From NCBI GenBank assembly GCA_029865845.1, contig JARXAM010000047.1, positions 1 to 51,159 on the forward strand: a stretch of 51,159 nt of DNA. Direction: 5' to 3'. Every line of letters starts with the position of its first letter. Position 1 is the first letter of the stretch. The notes beneath the pieces were generated by a model. The model was not told the origin of the DNA and made no database searches. It worked only from the letters and a program-made list of their open reading frames with translations. The DNA is from Rhodoferax sp. Lineage in GTDB: Bacteria; Pseudomonadota; Gammaproteobacteria; Burkholderiales; Burkholderiaceae_C. The translations under genes and the position numbers were made by a program. Below, piece by piece: positions 8,283 through 17,390 of this stretch.

Positions 8283-9131
8283 ATGAGCCAGACTTACATT
8301 TTTACGTTTTCCTGCCCCGACCGCTTGGGGCTTGTCCACGCAGTCTCGGGGTTCTTGCTGGAGCGCGGCGGCAACATCGAAGAAGCCGCCCAGTACAACG
8401 ACCACGACACCGGCCTGTTTTTCATGCGGGTGCAGTTCAGCTGCAGCGCCCTCAGCCACGCCGAGCTATCCAGCCAGCTAGAGGCATTTGCCCAACCGCT
8501 GCAACTCCAGTGGAGCCTGCACACGGTAGCGCAACCCATGCGCACCGTCATCATGGTCAGCAAGGAAGGGCATTGCCTCAATGACTTGTTGTTTCGCTGG
8601 AAGAGCGGGCTCTTGCCCTTGGACATACGCGCCATCGTCTCCAACCACCGCGACTTCTACCAACTTGCCGCCAGCTACAACGTGCCCTTTCACCACATCC
8701 CGGTGACGGCTGCGACCAAGGCAGCGGCAGAAACCCGGCAACTGGAAATCATTGAGGCAGAGGGTGCCGAGCTGGTCGTGCTGGCGCGTTACATGCAGAT
8801 ACTGAGCGATGCGATGTGCCGCCAGCTCAACGGCCGTGCGATCAATATCCACCACAGCTTTCTGCCCAGCTTCAAGGGTGCCAAGCCGTACTACCAGGCG
8901 CATGACCGGGGCGTGAAGCTGATTGGGGCGACCGCCCATTACGTGACGGCAGACCTGGATGAAGGCCCCATCATCGAGCAAGACGTGGCCCGCGTGGACC
9001 ATAGCCGCACGGTGGACGACCTGACCACCTTGGGCCGAGATACGGAGAGCCAGGTATTGGCCCGTGCCGTCAAATGGCACAGTGAGCACCGCGTGTTACT
9101 CAACGGGCACAAGACCGTCATCTTCCGCTAG
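8283..9131 (+). CDS. purU: Formyltetrahydrofolate deformylase
   Basis: The enzyme hydrolyses 10-formyl-THF to THF and formate, balancing one-carbon pools and supplying formate for PurT. The 282-residue protein has an N-terminal ACT domain (about 1-80, starting YIFTFSCPDRLGLVHAVSGF) and a formyltransferase-like catalytic domain. The catalytic Asn-His-Asp triad lies in INIHHSFLPSFKGAKPYYQA and in ADLDEGPIIEQD. The ATG at 8283 places the ACT domain at the start, as in homologues. Length is normal. It converges on the chemoreceptor gene at 9190. Confidence 0.93.
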   Translation: MSQTYIFTFSCPDRLGLVHAVSGFLLERGGNIEEAAQYNDHDTGLFFMRVQFSCSALSHAELSSQLEAFAQPLQLQWSLHTVAQPMRTVIMVSKEGHCLNDLLFRWKSGLLPLDIRAIVSNHRDFYQLAASYNVPFHHIPVTAATKAAAETRQLEIIEAEGAELVVLARYMQILSDAMCRQLNGRAINIHHSFLPSFKGAKPYYQAHDRGVKLIGATAHYVTADLDEGPIIEQDVARVDHSRTVDDLTTLGRDTESQVLARAVKWHSEHRVLLNGHKTVIFR

Positions 9132-9189
9132 GTCCACCGGCAAGCGATGCGGGTGTGCAGGGTGAGGCCCCCAGTGGGGTGCGCCAGAC

Positions 9190-10860
9190 TCAAGCGGCGA
9201 GTTGAAACCGCCCCACCAATTGGTCTAGCGATTGGGCCTGTTCATCCAGCGACTGTGAGGCAGCCGCCGCCTGCTCCACCAAGGCGGCGTTTTGTTGCGT
9301 GCTGTCGTCTAGCGCGGCCACGGCGCGGGATATTTCCTCTATGCCCGCACTTTGCTCTGCAGAAGCACCCGAAATTTTCTCCATGATGGCACTGGTTTTT
9401 TGGACAGACTCGGCCATCTCGCGGATGGTGTGCCCGGCCTTGCCGGCCAGCACGGCGCCTTCTTCCACTTGCCGGGTGGACTCCGCGATCAGCGCGTTGA
9501 TTTCACGTGCCGCGGTCGCACTGCGTTCTGCCAGAGAGCGCACCTCCTGTGCGACCACCGCAAACCCCCGCCCTTGCTCGCCCGCGTGCGCTGCCTCGAC
9601 GGCGGCGTTGAGCGCCAGGATGTTGGTCTGGAATGCAATGCCCTCAATGACGCTGATGTTGCGATGAATGGCTTGCGTGCTCTGGCTGATTTTGTCCATG
9701 GTGCGCACCACCTCGCCCACCACCTCGCCGCCCAACTGTGCCGCGCGATCGGCGTGGCCGGAGAGGTCGGCCGCCTCCACCGCGTTGTGGGCGTAATGAC
9801 GGGTCAAGTCCGCCATCTGCTGCACATGGGCACTGGTTTTTTCGAGCGAGGCACTTTGTTGCTCCGTGCGCAAAGACAAATCATGGTTGCCCGACGAGAT
9901 CTCACGGGAGGCATTGGCCACTTGCTTGGAACTGAGCGCAATGTCCTGCAAGGTATGGGAGAGCTTGACCTGCATGTCTTGCAAGGAGTGCAGCAGGCTG
10001 TCCTGGTCATGGGGGGCGAGTTTGATCTGCATGGACAAATCGCCCTGCGCAATCCGGCTGGCGATGGACTTGGCGTACGCCGGCTCACCGCCCAGTTGGC
10101 GCGACAAACGGCCCGTCACCCACGCGCTGATGACGATGGACAACAGGAACAACACCGCCATGATGCCCATGACCCAGCGCATAGACCATTGGTAAATTTC
10201 CCCCGCCTGCGCCATGGTGGCCTGCGCTGACTGTTCGCGCTGCTGCACCAAGGCGTCCACCAGCTTCTCTAACTTGCGGGTGTCATTGAGCAAGCGGGCG
10301 TCTTCGATTGGCACATCCGTGCTCATCTGCATCAAGTCCAGCGGCTGCGCCTTGACCAAGGCGATGTACGCGCGCTGGCGCTGGGCCCATCGTGCGACGG
10401 CCTCACCCAATTGCTGACTGCTTTCCACCGATGCTTGGGCGGTAGCCAGACCCTGGATGGTGGTGAGGCGCATGGTCATGTCGCCCAAGCTGGATTCAAT
10501 CGCTTCTCCCAGCTTTTTTCGCTCATCGGCGGTCGTGGCCGTCAGCAACTGCGTCTGGGCCCGGCTGGCGCGCAGCACCAAGCTTCGCGTCTCCTCGGCC
10601 GCCTGACTCGCCACGTACTCGTGGGAATAGATGGCCTGGGTCGATGCGTTGATGCGCCCGATTTGAAACAGCGCAAATCCGCCCATCACCATGGCCCCAA
10701 ACAGCACACTGGCCAAAGCCAGCCACACGCTCAGGCGCACCGTGATGCGGGGCGACGCCGCCGCCGGGGCAGGCTCCTGGGGCACGGTATGCGCAGGTGC
10801 CTCGGATTCATAGTGGGTCACAAGGGAGTTAGTATTTTTAATGATTGCAACACTATTCAT
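9190..10860 (-). CDS. Methyl-accepting chemotaxis protein
   Basis: This 556-residue inner-membrane chemoreceptor has a disordered N-terminus and a first membrane helix (about 42-64). A four-helix-type periplasmic domain of roughly 140 residues follows, then a second helix (about 225-245), HAMP ([21 protein letters not shown]) and a signalling domain. The signalling tip ([29 protein letters not shown]-type sequence) is fully conserved. No C-terminal CheR/CheB-tethering pentapeptide is present. I prefer the ATG at 10860 to the GTG at 10869 because AAGGTGG lies eight bases before it. The ligand cannot be predicted. It starts 44 bases after psd. Confidence 0.9.
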   Translation of the reverse strand: MNSVAIIKNTNSLVTHYESEAPAHTVPQEPAPAAASPRITVRLSVWLALASVLFGAMVMGGFALFQIGRINASTQAIYSHEYVASQAAEETRSLVLRASRAQTQLLTATTADERKKLGEAIESSLGDMTMRLTTIQGLATAQASVESSQQLGEAVARWAQRQRAYIALVKAQPLDLMQMSTDVPIEDARLLNDTRKLEKLVDALVQQREQSAQATMAQAGEIYQWSMRWVMGIMAVLFLLSIVISAWVTGRLSRQLGGEPAYAKSIASRIAQGDLSMQIKLAPHDQDSLLHSLQDMQVKLSHTLQDIALSSKQVANASREISSGNHDLSLRTEQQSASLEKTSAHVQQMADLTRHYAHNAVEAADLSGHADRAAQLGGEVVGEVVRTMDKISQSTQAIHRNISVIEGIAFQTNILALNAAVEAAHAGEQGRGFAVVAQEVRSLAERSATAAREINALIAESTRQVEEGAVLAGKAGHTIREMAESVQKTSAIMEKISGASAEQSAGIEEISRAVAALDDSTQQNAALVEQAAAASQSLDEQAQSLDQLVGRFQLAA

Positions 10861-10873
10861 GCCAACCACCTTG

Positions 10874-10908
10874 TAAAAATCAAATAAATCAATAGAACCG
10901 AATTCTAT
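10874..10908 (-). terminator. Possible weak intrinsic terminator of psd
   Basis: On the minus strand ATAGAA and TTCTAT (10908-10903 and 10897-10892) pair around a TTCGG loop and are followed by a T-rich run (10891-10875). The stem overlaps the psd stop codon. The UUCG-type loop stabilises short stems, but this stem is A/T-rich and only six pairs long, so partial read-through into the chemoreceptor gene is likely. Confidence 0.35.
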
Positions 10909-11750
10909 CCGTTATTTGCCATCTTTTCACCCCATTTCACCGGGAGGCCGGGACTCCACCCCGGATCAAATGCCACGGTGCCACGAGGAAACAACAGCAC
11001 CACCGTGGAGCCCAACAAGAACCGCCCCATCTCCTGGCCCTGCCGCAGCACCACCTGTGCGGGCTCGTAATGCCACTCGGTCACCTGGGGGAGGCGCGGT
11101 GGATTGACCACGCCATGCCACACCGTGGCCATGCTGCCCACCACCGTGGCGCCCACCAGCGTCAACACAAAGGGGCCGTGTGGCGAGTCAAACACGCAGA
11201 CCACCCGTTCGTTGCGGGCAAACAAGCCCGGCACCCCCCGCGCGGTCGTGGGGTTCACCGAAAACAAGTCACCCGGCACATAGATCATGCGGCGCAGCGC
11301 ACCGTCGCACGGCATGTGGATACGGTGGTAGTCACGCGGGCTGAGGTAGATGGTGGCAAAGCTGCCGTGGTCAAACTGGGCCGCCAAAGCCGCATCGCCC
11401 CCTACCAGCGCGGTGCTGCTGTAGTGGTGTCCCTTGGCCTGAAAAATTTGTCCGTGGTCCATCGCGCCCAACTGGCTGATCGCACCGTCCACCGGGCACA
11501 CAAAAGGCGCTTGGGCCATGGGGCGGGCCTGAGGGTGCAAAGCGCGTGTGAAGAACGCATTAAAGGTGGGGTAAGCCGCTGGGTCGGGGTTAGCCGCCTC
11601 GGACATATCAACCCGGTATTTGTGGATGAACCACCGGATGAGCGCGGTTGTGGCTTTGCCCGCGCGTGCGCCAGCGACCCAGCCTGCAAAGGCGGTCAAG
11701 GCTTTTTTGGGGAGTAGATATTGCGCAAATACCGCAAGGGCGTCAGACAC
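10905..11750 (-). CDS. psd: Phosphatidylserine decarboxylase proenzyme
   Basis: The enzyme makes phosphatidylethanolamine from phosphatidylserine at the inner membrane. The conserved LGST motif (in [12 protein letters not shown], close to the C-terminus) is the self-cleavage site; its Ser becomes the pyruvoyl cofactor. [20 protein letters not shown] and WHGVVNPPR are family segments with active-site Asp/His residues. I chose the GTG at 11750 ([15 protein letters not shown]) because homologues begin MSDRLAVL-QYLLPK and a GGGAG lies seven bases upstream. The longer ATG start at 11798 has no ribosome-binding site. This gives 281 residues, normal for the group. Confidence 0.92.
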   Translation of the reverse strand: MSDALAVFAQYLLPKKALTAFAGWVAGARAGKATTALIRWFIHKYRVDMSEAANPDPAAYPTFNAFFTRALHPQARPMAQAPFVCPVDGAISQLGAMDHGQIFQAKGHHYSSTALVGGDAALAAQFDHGSFATIYLSPRDYHRIHMPCDGALRRMIYVPGDLFSVNPTTARGVPGLFARNERVVCVFDSPHGPFVLTLVGATVVGSMATVWHGVVNPPRLPQVTEWHYEPAQVVLRQGQEMGRFLLGSTVVLLFPRGTVAFDPGWSPGLPVKWGEKMANNG

Positions 11751-11799
11751 GGAGGAACTCCCGGTAAAAAAAGAGCGCAATTCTACTGACGCCCCCATC

Positions 11800-11819
11800 G
11801 GGAAACACGCTGGTTTCCC
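11800..11819. promoter_or_regulatory. Perfect hairpin between psd and the LysR gene
   Basis: GGGAAAC and GTTTCCC form a perfect seven-pair inverted repeat around ACGCTG. It is centred in the 92-base divergent region between the psd start (11750) and the LysR gene start (11843). It lies upstream of a TAGAAT (minus strand, 11785-11780) that could be a -10 box for psd. It may be an operator for the adjacent LysR protein or a transcript structure; neither is shown. Confidence 0.35.
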
Positions 11820-11842
11820 CTTGCCAGTGGCATCATGACAGC

Positions 11843-12715
11843 ATGAGCGCCTCTCGCATTCCCCCCATTCAGTGCTTGCTGACTTTTGAAGCCCTCGCGC
11901 GCCTGCGTTCGGTCACGCAAGCGGCAGACGAGTTGTTTGTCACGCCCAGTGCGGTCAGCCATCGGGTGCGACAGCTGGAGCAAATTATCGGCACCAAGTT
12001 GTTTGGCCGTGCCGACTTTTCCCTGACCACCGAAGGCAGTGAATACCTGGCCCATGTGCGCGAGGGTTTGGCCATCTTGCAAAAGTTTCCAAGCGCCGGC
12101 GCCGCACCGGGCAAGCGCAAGTTGCGCTTGGCGGTCACCCCCACGTTTTCGCGCTCGATTCTCATCCCCCGGCTGCGCCAGTTTACCGACGCCTACCCCG
12201 AGATCGACCTCACACTGCAGGTGTCCATTCCCTTGTTGGATGTGGTGGCCGAGGATGCCGACCTGATGGTGCGCTTTGGCACCGGCCGCTATGCCGACAT
12301 GGAGCATGTGTGCCTCATGAAGGACGATGTCACACCACTGGCCTCGCCCGCCTTTGTGCGGGAACATGGGCCCTTTGAGACCGCGCACGACCTGACCAAC
12401 CTGCCGCTGCTGCGCAGCCCCCTGGAGCCGTGGCGCACTTGGTTTGCAGCCCACGCGCTGGATTGGCCTGAGCCGGTAGACGGGTCGCAGTTCAACGACA
12501 TTGGCCTCATGTGCGATGCCGCTGCGGCGGGCATGGGCGTGGGCCTGGTCCGCCTCAAACTAGGTGCCCCGTGGCTGGACAACGGATCGCTGGTGCGACT
12601 GTACGCCCACCATACGCCCAGCCCCCATGCCCACTACCTGTGCTGGCGCACCGGTGCCATGGACCGGTGGGAAGTAGCCGCCTTTGCAGAGTGGCTCAAA
12701 AAAGCGGTGATGTGA
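11843..12715 (+). CDS. LysR family transcriptional regulator (GcvA-like)
   Basis: The 290-residue protein has an N-terminal winged helix (about 8-66), with recognition region LRSVTQAADELFVTPSAVSHRVRQLEQ, and a LysR substrate domain (about 90-288). The PPIQCLLTFEALARLRSVTQAA start and the DLMVRFGTGRYADM segment are of the GcvA/AmpR-like subgroup. It is divergent from psd and 113 bases upstream of the glcD-like gene in the same direction. Either could be a target; LysR proteins usually control the divergent neighbour. The inducer is unknown. Confidence 0.88.
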   Translation: MSASRIPPIQCLLTFEALARLRSVTQAADELFVTPSAVSHRVRQLEQIIGTKLFGRADFSLTTEGSEYLAHVREGLAILQKFPSAGAAPGKRKLRLAVTPTFSRSILIPRLRQFTDAYPEIDLTLQVSIPLLDVVAEDADLMVRFGTGRYADMEHVCLMKDDVTPLASPAFVREHGPFETAHDLTNLPLLRSPLEPWRTWFAAHALDWPEPVDGSQFNDIGLMCDAAAAGMGVGLVRLKLGAPWLDNGSLVRLYAHHTPSPHAHYLCWRTGAMDRWEVAAFAEWLKKAVM

Positions 12716-12828
12716 CAGCCGCGCTTGCGGCCCCCTGTTTTTCACACGCTCCTGCAAGTTTCTTCACACCAAACCCGCTTGCTTTCTTTTAGAGTGGGGC
12801 TCCACGCCACCGCCCCCCACCAACACGC

Positions 12829-14328
12829 ATGCACGCCCCCTCTGCCCCGCCCGTGACACCCTCTGCCAAGCAGGCACTTTTGGCCCGGCTGTTGCCCGCG
12901 CTGCAAGCGCACCTGCCCCGTCATGCCCTGCTCTACCAGACAGAAGACACCACCCCCTACGAGTGCGATGGCCTGACCGCCTACCGCCAACGCCCTCTGT
13001 TGGTCGCCCTGCCAGAAACCGAAGACCAGGTGGCCGCAGTGCTGCGCTGTTGCCACGGCCTGGGGCTGCCAGTGGTCGCACGCGGTGCGGGCACTGGCTT
13101 GTCTGGCGGTGCCATGCCCCACGCCTTGGGCGTGACGCTCTCGCTGGCCAAGTTCAACAAGATTCTCAAAATCGACAAGCGCAGCCGCACGGCGGTGGTG
13201 CAGTGCGGGGTGCGCAACCTGGCCATCAGCGAAGCCGCCGCCCCCCACGGCCTGTACTACGCGCCGGACCCCAGCAGCCAAATCGCCTGCACCATTGGCG
13301 GCAATGTGGCCGAAAACTCGGGCGGCGTGCATTGCCTGAAGTACGGCCTAACCCTGCACAACGTGCTCAAGGTGCGCGGCTTCACCATGGAAGGCGAGCG
13401 CATTGAATTTGGTGGCGATGCGCTGGACACGCCTGGCTATGACCTCATGAGCGTGGTGGTCGGCAGCGAGGGCATGCTGGCTGTGATCACCGAGGTCACG
13501 GTCAAGCTGGTCCCCAAACCCCAACTGGCCCGCTGCATCATGGCCAGCTTTGACGACCTGCGCAAAGCGGGCGATGCGGTAGCCGCCGTGATTGCCGCCG
13601 GCATCATCCCTGCGGGATTGGAGATGATGGACAAGCCCATGACCGCTGCCGTGGAGGACTTTGTGCATGCAGGCTATGACCTGAGCGCCGAGGCCATTTT
13701 GCTGTGCGAGAGCGACGGCACCCCCGAAGAGGTGGAAGAAGAAGTGAGCCGCATGCGCGAGGTGTTGCGCGCAGCAGGTGCCACGGGCATCGCCGTGAGC
13801 AACAGCGAGGCCGAGCGCCTGCGCTTTTGGAGCGGGCGCAAAAACGCCTTCCCTGCCAGCGGCCGCATCAGCCCGGACTACATGTGCATGGACAGCACCA
13901 TTCCCCGCGCACGGCTGGCCGACATTCTGTTGGCGATTGCCGAGATGGAAAAGAAATACCAGCTCCGCTGTGCCAACGTCTTCCACGCTGGCGACGGCAA
14001 TTTGCACCCGCTGATCTTGTTTGACGCCAACGACCCCGACCAACTGCGCCGCTGCGAGTTGTTTGGTGCCGAGATTTTGGAGACCAGCGTGGCCATGGGC
14101 GGCACCGTCACCGGCGAGCACGGCGTGGGCGTGGAAAAGCTCAACAGCATGTGCGTGCAGTTCAGCGCCCAAGAGAACGCCCAAATGTTGGCGCTCAAAG
14201 CAGCGTTTGACCCCCAGGGCTTGCTCAACCCCGGCAAGGTCATCCCCACCCTGCAACGCTGCGCCGAATACGGCAAGGAACTGGTGCGCGGCGGCAAGAT
14301 CAAGCACCCGGATCTGCCCCGGTTCTAG
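12829..14328 (+). CDS. FAD-binding oxidase, GlcD/D-lactate dehydrogenase type
   Basis: The 499-residue protein belongs to the VAO flavoprotein family. The FAD-binding half (about 60-230) shows the PVVARGAGTGLSGGAMP pyrophosphate-binding loop and GGNVAENSGG. The C-terminal cap ends with the NPGK and GEHGVGVEK motifs that contain the catalytic-site His. Such proteins oxidise 2-hydroxyacids (glycolate, D-lactate and relatives). No glcE or glcF is adjacent, so it may act alone with another acceptor, or the partners lie elsewhere. A naming choice between glcD and dld-II cannot be made from sequence alone. Confidence 0.85.
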   Translation: MHAPSAPPVTPSAKQALLARLLPALQAHLPRHALLYQTEDTTPYECDGLTAYRQRPLLVALPETEDQVAAVLRCCHGLGLPVVARGAGTGLSGGAMPHALGVTLSLAKFNKILKIDKRSRTAVVQCGVRNLAISEAAAPHGLYYAPDPSSQIACTIGGNVAENSGGVHCLKYGLTLHNVLKVRGFTMEGERIEFGGDALDTPGYDLMSVVVGSEGMLAVITEVTVKLVPKPQLARCIMASFDDLRKAGDAVAAVIAAGIIPAGLEMMDKPMTAAVEDFVHAGYDLSAEAILLCESDGTPEEVEEEVSRMREVLRAAGATGIAVSNSEAERLRFWSGRKNAFPASGRISPDYMCMDSTIPRARLADILLAIAEMEKKYQLRCANVFHAGDGNLHPLILFDANDPDQLRRCELFGAEILETSVAMGGTVTGEHGVGVEKLNSMCVQFSAQENAQMLALKAAFDPQGLLNPGKVIPTLQRCAEYGKELVRGGKIKHPDLPRF

Positions 14329-14352
14329 CCGCGCTCAGGTGGCCTTGATCTG

Positions 14353-15222
14353 CTAGAGCGTGTCACCCCCAACCAGCAGCCCACGCACCGGCAGCGTGTG
14401 GTCGCGTTGCAGCCAGTTGGTCGGGGCGTAATGGGTGGACGCATCGGTCACATGCAGGGTGTACGCATGGCGCGACACCGCAGAGCGGTTGGGCGCACTG
14501 TAGTGCGGCAACAAGCCGTGGAACACCACCAAAGCACCGGCGTTGACCTCCAGGGGAATGGCGTTGACCTGGCTGGCGGGCCAGGGGGTGCTATCCAAGG
14601 TGTTCATGGTGACCCGATCACCGTGGCGCTCAAAGCGCTCGCGCAGAACACCGCGCGGCCCACGGTGGCCGCCGGGCTCGGTCCACAGGCAGCCGTTGTC
14701 CACGGTGGCGTCCTCCAGGGCAAACCAAAAGGTGGTCACGCTGATGGGCGTGGTGTCAAAGAACGTGGCATCTTGGTGCCAGCCCACTTCGCCCCCGATG
14801 CCGGGCTGCTTGAAGATGTACATCGACTGCCAGACCTGCGGACGGGTGAGGCCCACGTCAGCGGCCAGTGCCGCCAGCGCAGGGCCGTGCGAGAAAGCCT
14901 CGAACACCGGGTCTAGATCGTGCAGAGCGTGGCCGATTTTGTTGATGGACAGCGACTTGGCCTGGCGCAATGCACCGTCCGGGCCAAAAGCCACTTCTTC
15001 AAAGAAGCAACTGATGCGCTGTGCAGAGTCCAAAAAGTACCGGTTCACCGTGCGGACCTGCTCCTTGGTGGTGAAAATGCTTGTGCTCTCGGCGGGGTCA
15101 AACGCCTCCACAATGGCCTCGGCGCGGGCGCGCACGGCCGCCATCTCGGCAGCGGATTTGAAATTGGGCAAGACAAGGTAGCCGTCCTGCGCGTAGCGGA
15201 TTTTTTGTTCAGACGTCAGCAT
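14353..15222 (-). CDS. Phytanoyl-CoA dioxygenase (PhyH) family protein
   Basis: This 289-residue Fe(II)/2-oxoglutarate-dependent oxygenase has the iron facial triad in WHQDATFF (His-x-Asp) and in FHGLLPHYSAPNRS (distal His). An Arg a few residues later (in SRHAYTLH) fits 2-oxoglutarate binding. The N-terminus (QDGYLVLPNF) and the SMYIFKQPGIGGEVGWHQD stretch are typical of the PhyH family. The substrate is unknown, because the family includes fatty-acyl, ectoine and halogenase-like members. It is convergent with the GlcD-like gene and divergent from the asparaginase gene across about 100 bases. Confidence 0.87.
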   Translation of the reverse strand: MLTSEQKIRYAQDGYLVLPNFKSAAEMAAVRARAEAIVEAFDPAESTSIFTTKEQVRTVNRYFLDSAQRISCFFEEVAFGPDGALRQAKSLSINKIGHALHDLDPVFEAFSHGPALAALAADVGLTRPQVWQSMYIFKQPGIGGEVGWHQDATFFDTTPISVTTFWFALEDATVDNGCLWTEPGGHRGPRGVLRERFERHGDRVTMNTLDSTPWPASQVNAIPLEVNAGALVVFHGLLPHYSAPNRSAVSRHAYTLHVTDASTHYAPTNWLQRDHTLPVRGLLVGGDTL

Positions 15223-15325
15223 GGGCTATGCAAAAGCAGGCAATGTCGATAGCGTTTCAGTATAGACAGCGTGCGATCTTGCGCTCCGAATTCGGCTACG
15301 CTTGTGGGCCAAAGAGACCCGCGCC

Positions 15326-16333
15326 TTGAACCTCACCCCACTCATCCAGCTCACCCGTGGCGGCACGCCCGAATGCATGCACTTTGGCGCGGTGGCCGTG
15401 ACAGACCGCGCTGGCCGGCTCAAAGCCTTTGCCGCAGACCCGCACCTGGTCACGTTCACCCGTTCTACCCTCAAAGCCTTACAAGCATTGCCTTTCGTTG
15501 AAGCCGGTGGCCCCACCCAGTTCGGCTTCACACACGCCGAAACCGCACTGCTGTGCGCAAGCCACAACGGCGAAGCCATGCATGTGCAAGCCGCCCACAG
15601 CATGCTGGCCAAGGCAGGCCACACCTACCAGGCCTTGCGCTGCGGCTGCCATGTGCCGCTGCAGTTCAGCTACTTCGACAAGGGTGCGCCCGAAGGTGCC
15701 ACCTTCACCGAGGCGCACAACAACTGCAGCGGCAAGCACGCAGGCTTCGTGGCGTATTGCGCGCAGCATGGCCTGCCGCTGGACGACTACACCGCGCCAA
15801 ACCACCCCTTGCAGCAAGCCATCGCCCGCGATGTGGCCCGCGCAGTGGGCATGGATGTGCAGGACATGCCACGCGGGATTGATGGCTGCTCGGCACCCAA
15901 TTTCGCCATGCCGCTGTCCAAGCTGGCACGCGGCTACGCACGCCTTGCCAGTGGCGCACAGGACCAAGAATTTGGGGCAAGCTTTGCCCTGTTGCGCGAA
16001 GCCATGACGGCCCACCCCGAGATGGTGAGCGGCACCGGCCGCAACGACCTGGACTTTATGCGCGTCGGTCGGGACGACTGGGTCAGCAAGGTGGGCGCCG
16101 ACGGCGTGCAAGTGGTCGCCAGCACAAGCCGTGGCGAGGCCTTCGCGCTCAAAATCATCGATGGCAACAAAGCGGCCCTGTTTGCCGCCAGTGTGGCCGT
16201 GATGGACCAGCTGGGATGGCTGGATGATGCCCAGCGCGCTGCGCTGCGCCCCTGGCGGGCGGCCGAAATCCGTAACGCACGCGGCCTGCTGGTGGGCGAG
16301 CGACTTCCTGTTTTTCAATTGCAAACACCATGA
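15326..16333 (+). CDS. L-asparaginase II family (Rhizobium-type asparaginase)
   Basis: The 335-residue protein belongs to the PF06089 thermolabile asparaginase family, unrelated to E. coli AnsA/AnsB. It hydrolyses L-asparagine to aspartate and ammonia. The signature HNNCSGKHAGF (Ser/Cys/Lys active-site region) and the preceding HAETALLCASHNGE segment are intact, as is GIDGCSAPNFAMPL. I favour the TTG at 15326 (LNLTPLIQLTRGG) because homologues start MxPLxxxTRGG; GAGA lies upstream. A TTG at 15302 is possible. Its stop overlaps the arginase start (ATGA), so the two are translationally coupled. Confidence 0.88.
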   Translation: MNLTPLIQLTRGGTPECMHFGAVAVTDRAGRLKAFAADPHLVTFTRSTLKALQALPFVEAGGPTQFGFTHAETALLCASHNGEAMHVQAAHSMLAKAGHTYQALRCGCHVPLQFSYFDKGAPEGATFTEAHNNCSGKHAGFVAYCAQHGLPLDDYTAPNHPLQQAIARDVARAVGMDVQDMPRGIDGCSAPNFAMPLSKLARGYARLASGAQDQEFGASFALLREAMTAHPEMVSGTGRNDLDFMRVGRDDWVSKVGADGVQVVASTSRGEAFALKIIDGNKAALFAASVAVMDQLGWLDDAQRAALRPWRAAEIRNARGLLVGERLPVFQLQTP

Positions 16334-17244
16334 ACACCAAAATCAGCCTGATTGGCGCACCCACCGACATTGGCGCTGGCAGCCGCGGCGCAAGCATGGG
16401 CCCCGAGGCCCTGCGCGTGGCCCACATCACCAGTGTGCTGCAAAGCCATGGGCTGGAGGTGCTGGACAAGGGCAACCTCAGCGGCCCGAGCAACCCGTGG
16501 CAGCCGCCCGTGAATGGCTACCGCCACTTGCCCGAAGTGACCGCGTGGAACCACAGCCTGCACAACGCGGTGTATGCCGAGCTGCAGATTGGCCGCCTGC
16601 CCATTGTGCTGGGGGGCGACCACTGTTTGGGCATCGGCTCCATCAGCGCAGTGGCGCGCCACTGCCGCGACACGGGCAAAAAGCTGCGCGTGCTGTGGCT
16701 TGATGCCCATGCCGACTTCAATACCAACACCCTGACGCCCAGCGGCAACATCCACGGCATGCCCGTGGCGTGCCTGTGCGGCTTTGGGCCGCAAGAGCTG
16801 ATCGAGATCGGCGGCCAGGTGCCGGCCATATCGCCCAAATGGGTGCGCCAGATTGGTATTCGCAGCGTGGACGAAGGCGAGAAGCGCTTTGTGCACGAGC
16901 AAGACCTCGAGGTCTTTGACATGCGCTACATCGACGAGATGGGCATGCGATCTGCCATGGAACTGGCGCTGGCGTTGGTGGATGCCAACACCCACCTGCA
17001 CGTGAGTTTTGATGTGGATTTTCTGGACCCCGACATCGCCCCCGGCGTGGGCACCACCGTGCGCGGGGGCCCTACCTACCGCGAGGCGCAACTGTGCATG
17101 GAAATGATCGCCGACACCGGCCGCATGGCCAGCTTGGATGTATTTGAACTCAACCCCGCGCTGGACGAACGCAACCGCACGGCAGAGGTGGCGGTAGACC
17201 TGATCGAGTCGCTATTTGGCAAAAGCACACTGATGCGCAAGTAA
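16330..17244 (+). CDS. rocF: Arginase
   Basis: The enzyme hydrolyses L-arginine to ornithine and urea. The 304-residue protein carries all di-manganese motifs: GGDHCLGIGSIS, DAHADFN and SFDVDFLDPDIAPG, plus HGMPVA. The start codon overlaps the asparaginase stop, so the operon couples two amide/guanidino nitrogen-releasing steps. Downstream (17279-17305) an imperfect hairpin lacks a T-run, so no clear terminator is seen. Length is normal. Confidence 0.92.
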   Translation: MNTKISLIGAPTDIGAGSRGASMGPEALRVAHITSVLQSHGLEVLDKGNLSGPSNPWQPPVNGYRHLPEVTAWNHSLHNAVYAELQIGRLPIVLGGDHCLGIGSISAVARHCRDTGKKLRVLWLDAHADFNTNTLTPSGNIHGMPVACLCGFGPQELIEIGGQVPAISPKWVRQIGIRSVDEGEKRFVHEQDLEVFDMRYIDEMGMRSAMELALALVDANTHLHVSFDVDFLDPDIAPGVGTTVRGGPTYREAQLCMEMIADTGRMASLDVFELNPALDERNRTAEVAVDLIESLFGKSTLMRK

Positions 17245-17390
17245 GCCGGTACAGCGGTGGCTCACTGCTGCGATAGTTGTAGCAAACCCGAAGTTTGTTC
17301 GCTACGCAATCAATGCGCCAAATTTCACTTTTTGCTCTGGTTCACGGACTTTTTTTTGGTTAAAGTAAAAACCTAACTGAAAAAATTAAC

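Noticed and set aside
9352-10230. 292-codon plus-strand frame opposite the chemoreceptor gene
   Set aside because: The minus strand encodes the highly conserved signalling tip here; the plus frame is compositional.
13348-14307. 319-codon minus-strand open frame opposite the GlcD-like gene
   Set aside because: The plus strand has all FAD-oxidase motifs across the region. The antisense protein is His/Gln/Ala-rich with no recognisable domain.
12829-14328. Possibility of a glcDEF operon
   Set aside because: The following gene is a convergent PhyH oxygenase and no glcE- or glcF-like protein is encoded nearby.
17279-17305. Imperfect hairpin GTAGC-AAAC...GTTT-GTTC-GCTAC after arginase
   Set aside because: Bulged stem with no T-run directly after it, so not convincing as a terminator.
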